Shown: piece by piece, positions 1-10,283 of the stretch
Numbering within the stretch: position 1 is the stretch's first letter
Layout of the letters: each line of letters starts with the position of its first letter
DNA from: Trichoplusia ni
Lineage: Eukaryota > Arthropoda > Insecta > Lepidoptera > Noctuidae
Length of the DNA stretch: 64,000 nt
Assembly: GCF_003590095.1 (NCBI RefSeq)
Contig: NC_039479.1
Location: 1,984,001-2,048,000, forward strand
Reading direction: 5' to 3'
Position numbers and translations under genes: made by a program
Notes under the pieces: model-generated
What the model saw: only the letters and a program-made list of their open reading frames with translations
Database searches by the model: none
Told to the model about the DNA's origin: nothing

Positions 1-512
1 AGTTCATCGCTACGCGTCGGACAAATAATGGTTTTAGGCAAAGGTTTTGAGCATCTAGGATGAGATCATTGTTAAGTTTTATGTTTTTATTTTTGCGTTA
101 GAAACACATGTACTACGGTAATTAATATCTATTAGTTTTATATTTCTAAAATGCTAAAAGTATTTTTGGCTAGATTAAAACTTAATGAACTTCAAAGTTC
201 CGAAATTGATAAATAATTGAATGGAAACTTAATTGCCGCATTCTAACATCATCAAATTACGTCAAAAATCGGCAATTAAGCATTTATTTAAATTACTTTT
301 AAATACTGACGAGGAAATGTTAATTAATGACACACTTATTAACTTCAAAAAGATATAAATAACGTTTCTTATGTTGTTAAGAGTTATCTCAGGCTGTACT
401 GAACCAATCTTAAAACTGCTTAACGATTAGTTTACCTACCTTTGTACCTTTATATTTACTTTTTATTTAAATAGGTTTTTAAATTTTTATTAAATAAATG
501 ATTTTCCTTCAG
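1..512. other. Non-coding sequence upstream of first visible serpin exon
   Basis: AT-rich sequence with no convincing coding exon on either strand. It ends in a pyrimidine-rich tract and AG acceptor at 511-512, so it is most likely the 3' part of a serpin intron. The exon that encodes the start of the signal peptide should lie left of the window. Inferred from the acceptor and from the next exon starting in mid-codon. Confidence 0.6.
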
Positions 513-3500
513 GTTTGGCGGCTGTGACCATGGCGGTCCCTTACGATAGCTACTTCCCCCCCAAGTATGAGAAGACACCGCTAGGAGAGAGCATCGACAG
601 ATCAACCATGAAACTACTTAAGGTATCCACAAGAATCACTAACGTTTTAAAGTAAATCTCGAATTCAAGGACGACAGTGAGCTATAATATTTCACCGGCT
701 TCAAATACAATATGCGACCAAAACTTGATAAAAAAGTATGGGACCAAATGACAGCTATATCACCTTAAATCCATCGTCCGTCGTCCGAGGTTCTTGATGT
801 ACAAAGAACAGACGAAGGGAGAACCATCCCCTTAGTCGTTTAAAAACTTCCCCTAAGGTATCATGCCGTCTAGAAAAAAATAAACACTTCGTCACTTAGC
901 AAATTGTCGTTCTTGCATACGGAGCCACATTCTTAGTGCTAGTTTTTTTATTTCTATTATTATTTTATTGTAACTTTATCTTATAGTAGTGCCTATATAA
1001 TGGTATCTTTTCACAGGCGGCTTACGATGTAGCTGATGATAAGAACGTCGTATCCTCCCCACTTGGGCTCATGATGCTGCTCGCACTCTTCAATTCGGGA
1101 GCCGGTCCGGAGACCAAGGAGGAAATCATCAAGTTCCTCGGAGGCACCGACTTCAAACAGGTCAGCTAGCACTTGAACCTTAACACTCTTAACATTTGCA
1201 CTAACTCTTAACATTTGCAGTGTTTTGGAGATAGGAGAAGTCGCATTACTGATTTTTTTAAATCTTTAATTATATTTAAGGGGTTTTTATCCACACGGAT
1301 ACGTCAACCCCATTGTGCCTTATACTAAATTTACTTACACGCTACTGAAAAGGGAATCACTGATTACATACTCGAACCAGACCACATATTCGTAATTTCC
1401 GAAAGAGGATTTAAAAAAAAAATGAGAAGACCAACATCCAAAATGTTTAATTTGAATTCCTTAATCAGTGATTCCCTTTCCCTTTTATTCTTGACACAAT
1501 CCATCAGCAAATGCTGCACGACCTCAACTTTATATCGCATTACTTTGAGTCGAGCAATCGCACGATACTTATGGACAAAACGTTGTCATGAATCAGCTAC
1601 ACTGAAAAACACATTCACATTCATAAGGCAATTAATTTAACTCTTTCCTCTCGTTCCCGTTGACCGAATCGGTCAGATGAATTATTAGGTAAATCCCCTT
1701 AAATAATTAAACTTAAATCCCGCTCTCTGGTAGCTTGTGCTTTAATAAGATTGTTAGTATAGCAACGAACTTAGTAGAATCCCAAACCCGTTCCCTTACT
1801 GAATGTTGATGTGGTAGTTAGCTAGTCTCTTTCTTGATCTGGGTAAAGGCTCCTAGGGTAAAGCTTCCATTAAAACGGTCAAAGCCGTCGCTTAGACTAG
1901 CTGACTTCTTATAGACAATTCTCTTTGTGCAATTCCTATATAACATCATCTTTATGATCATTCCTCTACCCTTATCCCAATTATTTTATTCCTGATAGGC
2001 GCAACATGTCTTCCTTTTCCATTTCCATTTGACGACATCTCACAAGAAAGAATCTGCCACACAAGCTTTGACCTAAACTACTTTCAGACTTCAGAATCGT
2101 ACGAGGAGTTGAGCAACAGGTTCGCTTCCCTGAATCCTGAGGCTCTGACTGTCGCCAACAAGATCTACGTTAGCAACCAGTTCAAACTCCAAGACTCATT
2201 CACCAGAGCCGCTGACAAGTACCGCAGCGAGGTCGACACCCTCGACTTCTCGAAGGCCGACGCCGCCGCCGCCATCATCAACAAATGGGTGAGTTCCTAA
2301 TAATTCGGTTTTTGGACCGTGGAGATTAACTTGACCCCTACCGGGGAAACTGTTGCCTTATAGAATGATTAAAGGATTGTATTTATATATGTATATCATT
2401 TTAAGATTTTAAATTATTCCGTAAATATTAACATAAATTATTAAAAGTTAAATTAATTTCTTGAATCTTAATATGGAACTGTATATGTATGTATATTTGT
2501 GTTAAATTAATGTCACCATTGCATTGTAGCGTCCAGCTTAATAGATTTTATTTCATTAACCTTTACTGTTATGATATTACTAGGCTGACGAAAAAACACA
2601 CGGAAACATCAAAGAACCCGTCGATGCGAGCATGCTGAGCCCCGACGTAGCTGCTGCCCTCTTCAACGTCATCTACTTCAAGGTAACCCATAATCACTTT
2701 AAACCTTATTAAACTGATCCACCGGTCTTTGTGCTTAGAAAAAAAAGTGATTATGGCGAGATTCTGAGAAACGAAAAGGTTTATATCGATCAGGGCGATT
2801 TTGACGACCTCCGTGGTCGAGTGGCGTACGCACCAGTTTCAAGGTGTCGCCAGCTCTGAGGTCCCGGGTTCGATCCCCAGTCGGGTCAATGTAAAAATTC
2901 ACATTTCTACATTGTCTCGGGTTGGTGTTTGTGTTTGTGGTACCTTCGTTGTATCTGAATTCCATAACACAAGTGCTTTAGCAACTTACTTTGGGTTCAG
3001 AAAAATGTATGTGAAATTTTCCGCATTTATTTATTTATTATTATTACACTAATACTTCGTAGTAAGTGCACCATGTAACATGTGTTTTATATATTTGTCC
3101 AGGGTCATTGGCACGTACCTTTTAAGGCAGCTAACACTATGGACAAAGACTTCCACGCGAGCGACGGCAATGTCGTGAAGAAGCCGACCATGCACCTGGA
3201 ACGGTCTCTGTACTACGCCGAGAGCCCCGAACTTAAAGCTAGGGTAAGCTTGTTTAAAAGTAAAAATATAATATCCCATTGCACGGATAGCCGCGTGTTT
3301 GACTTTGAGGTCACCGAGCCAAATCCACTGTGCGTGGACGTGTCGCGGAATCGATCGCCGCGTAGGACAAGCATTTGTGTGATACATGAATATTTGTCCT
3401 GGATCTGGGTGCCTTCGTGCATGACTCCTTCGACATTGGGATTAAATGTGTCAGTTTTGATGGAGAAAAAGATATTCATTGTTACGTTTTATCTGGTTTT

Positions 3501-4093
3501 AGCTGGTGGAGTTGCCTTACAAAGAACAAGGTTTCCGCATGGTGGTGGTTCTGCCTGATGAGGTTGACGGACTACCCGCGGTGCTCGAGAAGGCTGCTAC
3601 CTCTGGACTCCTCTCCGATGTCTTCAAGCTAAGGCCCGCTGGAGCTCAGGTCCACCTAGACCTCCCCAAGTTTGATATCAAGAGCAAACTTGATTTCAAC
3701 GTCATCTTACCCAAGGTATGTCGCATGTCATTACACTAATCTTAAATGTAATTAAGTAGTATTATTTTCCTTCTCTTTCCCATTAGAGATCGACTGAGTC
3801 TACAATTGTTACCATTATTAAAACCTGATCAATTGGGAATGCAAATTAATTTTTAATTTATTTGAACGTCAACCTCAACTGCGGGTTTTCCGTTAAAGAC
3901 AAATAAAACAAAAATTAAATTAATATTAATGATGGCAGCTTACTAATTCGTTTCGTATTACAGATTGGAGTGTCCAAACTTTTCAACGAAGCCGCGACCG
4001 GTATTGTAAATGCTCCAGTCAAGGTGTCCAAGGCTTTCCAGGAAGCCTTCATCAAGGTCGACGAGGAGGGCGCTGAGGCCGGAGCTTTCACTG
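513..4093 (+). CDS. serpin-1: Serpin-1-type protease inhibitor, constant exons (5' end outside window)
   Basis: Seven constant exons: 513-622, 1017-1160, 2088-2288, 2584-2682, 3103-3243, 3503-3715 and 3964-4093, all with GT-AG borders and compatible phases (345 residues). The first begins mid-codon inside the end of a signal peptide (LAAVTMA), so the initiator exon is not in view. Serpin landmarks are visible: NVVSSPLGLMMLLALFNSGA (helix B region), NVIYFKGHWHVPF (strand 3A), a VVLPDE stretch, and the hinge EEGAEAGAFT, matching P17-P8. Exon 8 ends one base after the P8 codon, so each downstream cassette supplies everything from P7 to the C-terminus. Known for the family: secreted suicide-substrate inhibitors of serine proteases; in moth haemolymph they restrain prophenoloxidase and clotting proteases. 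Introns 5 and 6 carry tRNA-derived SINEs. Constant part plus one 43-residue cassette gives about 388 visible residues, a normal serpin size. Confidence 0.95.
2801..3050 (+). repeat. tRNA-derived SINE in serpin intron 5
   Basis: A tRNA-like head contains an A-box-like stretch (gtggtcgagtgg, about 2813-2824) and a clear B box (ggttcgatcc, 2867-2876). An unrelated body follows, and an A/T-rich tail of TTA repeats ends near 3045. This is the layout of a Pol III-transcribed SINE. It lies wholly between exons 5 and 6. The exact borders are approximate because I could not find a clear target-site duplication. Confidence 0.75.
3277..3450 (+). repeat. tRNA-derived SINE fragment in serpin intron 6
   Basis: Contains an A-box-like segment (cggatagccgcgtg), a degenerate B box (ggaatcgatcgcc) and the downstream body motif catttgtgtgat. 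The same motifs in the same order occur in the copy at 36784-36965, and partly at 38058-38170, so all three belong to one family. It lies between exons 6 and 7. Borders are approximate. Confidence 0.65.
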
Positions 4094-5069
4094 GTTCGTA
4101 GAAACAAACTGATCTTATAAATATTAGTGTTCACGATCATTTTATCCCAGTGGTTGTAATGAGACCAGTTGGGAGGCCAGAAAATTTCGAAAATCAAACT
4201 CGGAAAAAACTTACTCATTTCAACAATGGTATTCAGTTTCCATCAAGTGTCTTTAAAGTTGTACTGGTTCTAAATCAGTCTATCAGACTATACCTAGTCA
4301 TAAAATAGTTCTAGATCAGTCTTTTCAGCCTACCAGGCTGGAGCTACTCGCAAGAATATGACTGGTCAAAGAGTCTATCGCACTGGTTGTTTTAGAACTA
4401 CTATGATGTGAACTGCCCCTTAATCTTTTGTGAAACGGTCAATATAGACACTTGATCAGGATATGTTTTCACCATTAAGATTTGTTCTCTGACTAACAGA
4501 AGTCAATCTACCTTTCCACTGGACCTTTTGCCGTTGATGTGTCTCTGGTTTCCGTAACACGTTATCGCACACAGTGTACAACAGAACATCTTCTTTATGG
4601 TTCCGTGAGATCTTTAATTTACCCATCTCAAAGATAGGCAGTTCTTTGTTAAAACTCGCCCAAAATTGAAAAGAAATACCTTTGGTCTAACTGAATCTCT
4701 TCTATTTATCGCTTATCAACTGATTTTAGTTATCAGAGTCTTAGTTCAATGAAACTCCAATTAGAGTTTATACCTTTAATTTGTTGCCAAAATTTTGCCC
4801 TATTGACATTGCTACTACTGGCTAACTTCTACCGTACATAATACCGCGACGTCATGATGCAAGGTTCCAAGACATACGACTTTTACTTCTTTAGCGCTTA
4901 TGAGGACAGTTCCCCTTTAAAAGTTAAGAAATAATTTTAATCATCCAAATTTTTCTCGTTCGCCACAACGAACGCCGTGTATCGCTTTACAAGACCACAA
5001 AGAAGGTTTACTGATTATGACGTTGTCTGACCAACAATTACATCATTGACATTGGATTATATTTTGCAG

Positions 5070-5200
5070 GACTTATAATGGTAGAATTGTCTTCATTATC
5101 TGAGCCACCGGCGCCAATAATGTTTACCGTTGACCGGCCATTCTTGTATCTCATCCTGTTCGAAGACAAATTAGTGTTTGCTGGCACACACGCCCATTGA
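5070..5200 (+). CDS. serpin-1: Serpin alternative C-terminal cassette a (predicted P1 Leu)
   Basis: Acceptor attttgcag precedes an open cassette that completes the split Gly codon (P7) from exon 8 and runs to a TGA after 43 residues. The loop reads GLIMVELSSLSEPP and continues into FTVDRPFLYLILFEDKLVFA, which holds the serpin C-terminal signature in its DRPF form. Counting from hinge Glu P17 gives P1-P1' Leu-Ser, which would suit chymotrypsin- or elastase-like targets (inference). Unlike most upstream cassettes it has no donor abutting the stop; the nearest GT-type donor is gtacgt about 10 nt downstream. Confidence 0.92.
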
Positions 5201-5767
5201 TCTGAACTTCGTACGTACACACTACTTAATCTTTGAATCCTTCGACTGGCTTGGCTTTCGCTAATCCCTACCTTCATCTTTCTGATGTAGCCCATTGCAC
5301 GTTGATAACATCATAATATATTTTAGTACCATCGAATGACCGCAAATCTGCCAAGCCCAAGGTCTACAGTTCGATCCCAAGGCACGCATCAGATTTTCGT
5401 ATGTTGTGTCCGTTTTAGCAAAAAATAGTGAGTTTAGGGCGCGTCAAAATGTATAGGGAAACACGCTTGTAAACGCATATGCGCGCAGCTGAAATCAGTT
5501 AAGACATATGACCGTCATCAGAAAATAGTTTTGTCCTGTCCCTTAAACCAATTCCTAAAACCTTCAATTTTTCAAGAATTTAGGTATCAATCAGCCCAAG
5601 CCACCATATTTTAATAGGTAGGTTCCTACAACGCCCATTATTGTACCAATACTTCTAAGGCACTTTTTTTTATTAAATTTGCCTGTGGTAACCGACGTCC
5701 CATATCAAGTTAGATTGGACAATATCTAGTACGATTCAAATTTGCTATAATTCTGCGACATTTACAG

Positions 5768-5898
5768 GAGTACTCGCAGTACCACCATCGGCTTCATACT
5801 TTCAACCTCAACCAATATACTTTACTGTAGACCGCCCATTCTTATACTTGGTCCTTAATGAAGAGACCATTGTTTTTACTGGAACCTACTCACATTGA
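5768..5898 (+). CDS. serpin-1: Serpin alternative C-terminal cassette b (predicted P1 Pro)
   Basis: Acceptor tttacag, same entry phase and same 131-nt length as cassette a. The loop is GVLAVPPSASYFQPQP, followed by FTVDRPFLYLVLNEE and a GTYSH end. Counting from the hinge puts Pro-Ser at P1-P1', or Pro at both P2 and P1. A consensus donor (TGAG|gtgagc) directly follows the stop, so in the mRNA this cassette is probably joined to a downstream 3'-UTR exon rather than polyadenylated here. Confidence 0.92.
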
Positions 5899-6125
5899 GG
5901 TGAGCCGATGTTTTCGATATTCCAAAGTAAATCATCATTCATGGGCAATTCATGTTATATTTGATAGAAGTCTTCTTTTTTAAATTCATATATCATGCTA
6001 TTTTGTTCCCTAGCCTGTCCGCATCTGAAGTACAACCTATACTAAATTAAAATTATTTGGATGGCTTGGCCTAACGTAAGAGACCGGTAGTTTCTTCCAC
6101 ATCCATAATACTAAATAGTATAAAG

Positions 6126-6251
6126 GAATAGTAGGAATAAACATTGTATATGCCGCCTAGACCGGATATCTACTTCACAGTAGACCGTCCATTCCTATAC
6201 CTACTCCTCAATGAGGATAAGGTTATTTTTGCCGGCACCTACACGCACTGA
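6126..6251 (+). pseudogene. serpin-1: Broken serpin cassette c (frameshift in loop region)
   Basis: The 3' half is intact and codes for FTVDRPFLYLLLNEDK through GTYTH and a TGA, then the donor TGAG|gtgagc. No upstream acceptor reaches it in the required phase. The best-placed acceptor (AG at 6124-6125) gives a frame that meets TAG at 6158, one frame away from the signature. In the signature frame a TAA lies at 6138. The acceptor also lacks a good pyrimidine tract. I read this as a duplicated cassette whose loop-coding half has decayed. Its 82 nt at 6177-6258 are identical to cassette h (9425-9506). Confidence 0.75.
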
Positions 6252-6711
6252 GGTGAGCCGAAGATTTCCACAATTATAGTATTGGGACTCGTGATTAATA
6301 GATCTACTGAATGTTGAAAATCTGTTCATTGTTGCGGCCATTTTGATTAACTGATTTCTTATTTGTAATAGGTATTTAGGTCTTAGGCTATTTTAGGGAG
6401 GGATATATACTCTTTTATACCAGAATGCTTAACGTTATCCTTTTGGGGACTGACAGCGGAGTCTTAGCAATTGGATTCTGTTTCACCCGTTAGGTATGGA
6501 ACCGTAGGAACAGAATTTCGTTATAGCTGGTTTAGACCGGAGCTAGGGCGGCGAAATTTTCAGATACAAAATTAGCTCGTCACTTTCAGTAGTCGCGTCT
6601 TCTGTGAGCTTACAAGCGGTCGTGGAGAATCTCAAAATATTGTCCATAAAATCCTACAAAAAATAATAACATCAAATAAATACTGGTTTTAAATGAAACT
6701 GGCATTTGCAG

Positions 6712-6845
6712 GTTTCTTATCAACAAAGAGTGCAATGATAATGATACCGCCTTTAAGGGACATTTACTTCAAGGTAGATCGTCCATTCCTATACCTTCTT
6801 CTCAATGAGGATAAGGTTATTTTTGCTGGCACAAACACGCACTGA
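6712..6845 (+). CDS. serpin-1: Serpin alternative C-terminal cassette d (Lys in loop, one residue longer)
   Basis: Acceptor ggcatttgcag, entry phase 1, TGA at 6843-6845 followed by donor TGAG|gtgagc. The loop is GFLSTKSAMIMIPP. The cassette is 134 nt, one codon longer than its siblings. Strict counting places Ser-Ala at P1-P1' with Lys at P2. If the site is Lys-Ser, as the Ser-P1' pattern of the other cassettes suggests, the loop is one residue shorter before the cleavage site. A Lys P1 would give a trypsin-type inhibitor (inference). The body FKVDRPFLYLLLNEDK resembles cassette f. Confidence 0.9.
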
Positions 6846-7676
6846 GGTGAGCCGAATGTTTCCACAAATATATTCATGTGAAAAGTGATTAATGCATCAA
6901 CGGAATATTCTTAACTTGTTCATTGTTTTGACCACCCTGTGTGACCTAAACCAACTCATTTTCAGCATGTAGGTTTTGGGAAATGGATCGGATTTAACAG
7001 AGAAAGGCATTATACTGACTGCCGACGCCGAGGTTATGGCGTAATGATACTCTCGTCGACTAAAACACCTTGATCACCTACTTTTGCATAGGCCAGTGTT
7101 ACGGGATCGCTCACCCATACTCTGCGCCACTCTGGCAAGAAAATGGTTTTTCTTGAATGTTAGAGGAACTGCGACCACCTCTTATCATCAGGACTCTTAC
7201 CGTAGTGAAGGGAAGATGCCACTGCAGTCGCGCACGCAGTGTTCTTCTTCTAAAATAGGAAAAGACATCTTCTCTCTAGTCACATTGTAGAATTCTCCCT
7301 TGTTTAAAAAAAAGGAATACTGCGTGAGTTTCCAGGTCACAAAAAAAAAACACGTGTTACGAAGTGAACCGTGAATCCGTGATGTCACATAATTTGGGCA
7401 ACGTGTGCATTTTTTAAATTCCTCGGAAAATCCTGTGTTTATAGTAAAGGATGACTTGCTAGTTCTTGCTTAGAGCATGCTTCTTCAATGACCTTAGTGT
7501 GTACCTTTATCCAGTAAGTCCCCTTCCAAGATACAAATGAAACCTTCTGCAATCCTAAAGTAGTGACTACTGAGTAGCTTATAGCTCCAACAAACGTTTA
7601 CCATTACCAAATCAGTGTGCGTAATTTGTGCGTACAACTAACTTCTCCCAGCTAATCTAGTAATTTTCATTTACAG

Positions 7677-7807
7677 GAGCAATAGCAGTACCAACCTCTC
7701 TTATTATAAACCCGATACCACCGATCCAGTTCAATGTAGACCGCCCATTTTTGTACCTAATCGTCTACGAAGATAAAATACTTTTTGCTGGTACCAACAC
7801 CAAATAA
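7677..7807 (+). CDS. serpin-1: Serpin alternative C-terminal cassette e (predicted P1 Thr)
   Basis: Acceptor tttacag, same phase and 131-nt length. The loop is GAIAVPTSLIINPIPP, then FNVDRPFLYLIVYEDK and a GTNTK end with TAA. Predicted P1-P1' is Thr-Ser. The base after the stop gives TAAG|gcgaga, so its donor would be of the rarer GC-AG type or has been lost. Sibling cassettes have gtgag at the same place. Confidence 0.9.
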
Positions 7808-8492
7808 GGCGAGAATTTTCAATATGTCAGTATAAATCAGTATGCTAGCATGATTCCAGCATCACTGAGTTTCAAAGCTATCCTGGTTCTCTGATCTTCT
7901 TGATACTTCTATCTTCTTTTCTTCAGGCTGTTTTGGTTTATGCCTTCACGCTTCTGAGTAAAACGCTATGCCTGCAATGCCTTTAAATCATTCTGCTTTC
8001 AAGCGCCACATCATTTTAATGTCAACAACCACAAAAAATATCAAAATCAATTACATGAAATATATATGTATGATTGCTGATAAACACTGTCTATGGTAAA
8101 CATAAACTTAAATTAGGCCGGAATAGAAAAGTGGCTGAATGTCCTTTAGTATCGAGAGTTCAATCATTGAGGTTGTAGTTAAAGGTTCACTGCTCGAATT
8201 TCGAAAAAAGACAATCCCAAAAGATACTGATCCCGTTTAGGACGCGTCTAGATCAAGAAGCCTGCCAAAACTTCTTAAATCGACACCCTCGCTCCTTTCC
8301 ACAACTGCAAGTGTTACTTTTATAGGTGGTTGATGGTAGGTTCCCTTTCTTAAGCCACCACCTTCCAAAATCTACTTCAGAATAAATCTTCAAATATACA
8401 ACTTCCCAATTAAACTTTTATAACTTTGTCCGGTACAAACATAGCAGTGAGTCGAGCGTCAATATGTAAACAAAACTATCTGGAATTTACAG

Positions 8493-8623
8493 GACTCATA
8501 ATAGCTTTAAAATCCGGAAGATGGCGCCCACACCCCGCAATCGTCTTTAAAGTAGACCGGCCATTCCTATACCTTCTTCTCAATGAGGATAAGGTTATTT
8601 TTGCCGGCACCTACACGCACTAA
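8493..8623 (+). CDS. serpin-1: Serpin alternative C-terminal cassette f (predicted P1 Lys)
   Basis: Acceptor gaatttacag, same phase and length. The loop is GLIIALKSGRWRPHP, then FKVDRPFLYLLLNEDK and GTYTH, TAA, followed by donor TAAG|gtgagt. Counting from the hinge places Lys-Ser exactly at P1-P1', predicting inhibition of trypsin-like proteases (inference). The P' side is unusually basic (Arg-Trp-Arg). The 3' half is nearly identical in DNA to cassettes c, d and h. Confidence 0.92.
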
Positions 8624-9006
8624 GGTGAGTTTAGTGGGTGGCCATGTTTAATAACAAATGAATGGCCAGGTGTTACTTACCTTGTCTTAGTTTCTCCACC
8701 TAAAACTGGTCTTCCTGGTGGACCCATTCATTGTTTTGTCCAGTCATGTCCATGTGTAGTACTTAGTCGATCGGGAATCTGGTTTTGCGCAGCTGTATAT
8801 GTGCGATGGTGAGCGGAAGTATTTGGTCAGCGATTCATAGGTACATATTGCTGCCTCTTCAATTTTAATATAAATGTTACCGGTTACATCGAAAATAATT
8901 ATTTTCTGCTTTGACAAACACACACTGTGTGCAGATCCAATATGTTTTAGTTTATTCCCGTTACGCCGTTATTTTAGTTTACATTACTTTCCATTAAATT
9001 TTCAAG

Positions 9007-9131
9007 GAGGATACGAGTCTATTGCCGGCTTGCCGGCTGCAATATCCAATAAAATAATGATTAGTTTAGACTGCGCAGGCGCAGAGTTACTGTCAATTGC
9101 AAATGCGATCGATTTACAAATCCCATCTTGA
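9007..9131 (+). pseudogene. serpin-1: Degenerate serpin cassette g (candidate)
   Basis: Acceptor ccattaaattttcaag leads, in the phase used by all cassettes, into a 42-residue open stretch ending in TGA, two codons shorter than the siblings. It starts GGYESIAGLPAAI. The place of the FTVDRPF signature is taken by ISLDCAG, so only the Asp is kept, and no donor follows the stop. Entry phase, size and position between f and h suggest an eroded cassette, but a chance open frame is possible. Confidence 0.35.
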
Positions 9132-9144
9132 TATGGCAAATTAC

Positions 9145-9345
9145 ATCCAGCACCAGTTGCCGAGTGATATAGTAGGTAACTGTGCCAAAGTCATTGTGGA
9201 CGACGTGTCGCGGGTTTGATCCCCGCTGAGAACTAGCATTTGTGTCCTCCACATACACTCTCCCGAGTCTTTATGCATATGATTTTAATGTTTGAAAAAC
9301 CCGCGCGTCGCGGTTTAAATTCCTTACTGCAAAAAAAAAAAAAAG
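9145..9345 (+). repeat. tRNA-derived SINE between serpin cassettes g and h
   Basis: An A-box-like segment (gttgccgagtgatatagt) and a B box (gggtttgatcccc, about 9208-9220) are followed by a body containing catttgtgtcctcc. The A-run tail is at about 9331-9344. The tail ends just before the acceptor of cassette h, so the insertion sits within 30 bp of a functional splice site. Confidence 0.7.
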
Positions 9346-9368
9346 AATAAATAAACTGGCTTTCACAG

Positions 9369-9499
9369 GACTTATAGCAGTACTGGAATCTTCGTTCTAT
9401 TCACCGCCTGAGCCAATCTTCTTTACAGTAGACCGTCCATTCCTATACCTACTCCTCAATGAGGATAAGGTTATTTTTGCCGGCACCTACACGCACTGA
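9369..9499 (+). CDS. serpin-1: Serpin alternative C-terminal cassette h (predicted P1 Glu)
   Basis: Acceptor ctttcacag, same phase and length. The loop is GLIAVLESSFYSPPEP, then FTVDRPFLYLLLNEDK, GTYTH and TGA with donor TGAG|gtgagc. Counting puts Glu-Ser at P1-P1'; Leu at P2 is the alternative if the register is shifted. The DNA from 9425 to 9506 is identical to the broken cassette c, while the loop-coding half differs. This is the pattern expected from partial gene conversion or recent duplication. Confidence 0.92.
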
Positions 9500-9951
9500 G
9501 GTGAGCTAAAGTGAAAAGCGTTCAGTTCACCTCTTTTTGCTTATTCATTTAGAGTGGCCATTCGCGTTTCTATCTTGCATAATAAGTTACAATTTTCATC
9601 ACATTTCTTTTGATAGTCGCCATATTAGATGCGTTGGCTTTGATAGGGAAAAAAGAAAGACTTCGATTCGACCTGAATATTTAGAGTCAAATCGACATTA
9701 ATTCTCCATCAGAATGAGTTATGAGCCCAGAACCTCATAGCTGATATCTTTAATATTCAAATTCGATGGCTAGGGGGTAACAGCCTCTTTACCTAAGCAA
9801 TAATTCCAGATCAAGTGATATTTAGAAACGTTACCTATAGCAGAAATGTCACTCCCGATCACAATTAAGCCCTTAGTACCTTATAGTATGAAAGCTTCAC
9901 GATCTAAACAAAAGTTGTTGCTCATAACTTAAAGTACACTGTTATTAACAG

Positions 9952-10082
9952 GTGGAAGATTTATGCTTCTATCAGCAGACTATACGCCGGCACCGAAAAA
10001 GAAATTCATAGTTAATCATTCGTTTTTATATTTGGTCTTGAAGGACGATATTATTCTTGTTGCTGGGGCTTTGACCAGTTAG
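9952..10082 (+). CDS. serpin-1: Serpin alternative C-terminal cassette i, divergent (predicted P1 Leu)
   Basis: Acceptor gttattaacag, correct phase, 131 nt to TAG, followed by donor TAGAG|gtatat. The loop is GGRFMLLSADYTPAP with Leu-Ser at P1-P1'. The C-terminal signature is much altered: FIVNHSFLYLVLKDD replaces FTVDRPFLYL, and the end is AGALTS instead of AGTYTH. The frame, length, acceptor and donor are all kept, so it looks expressed or recently functional, but an altered strand 4B/5B sequence could change folding. The most divergent intact member. Confidence 0.82.
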
Positions 10083-10152
10083 AGGTATATTGATTTAATA
10101 CTATGACATTTAGAAAGTAGTTCTGCATATTTTATTTGAGTGTCACTTGCAG

Positions 10153-10283
10153 GAATGGTTCTAACGGCTCTCTCGGCCGACTCGCGCCCACCGCAGGCGA
10201 TCAAGTTTACCGTAGACCGTCCATTCCTGTTTATAATTATATTCGAAGACAAAGTAATCTTTGCTGGCACCTATACGAGATAA
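10153..10283 (+). CDS. serpin-1: Serpin alternative C-terminal cassette j (predicted P1 Leu)
   Basis: Acceptor tcacttgcag lies only about 70 nt after the stop of cassette i. Same phase and length. The loop is GMVLTALSADSRPPQ, then FTVDRPFLFIIIFEDK and GTYTR, TAA, with donor-like TAAG|gtgact. Predicted P1-P1' is Leu-Ser. The very short gap to cassette i is near the lower size limit for an intron, which would help make i and j mutually exclusive (inference). Confidence 0.92.

Noticed and set aside
2801..2890. A functional tRNA gene
   Set aside because: A and B boxes are present, but the cloverleaf does not close and a SINE body with a tail follows.
7084..7388. Overlapping open frames on both strands between cassettes d and e
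   Set aside because: No serpin signature, no acceptor in the cassette phase and no recognisable domain; low-complexity chance frames.
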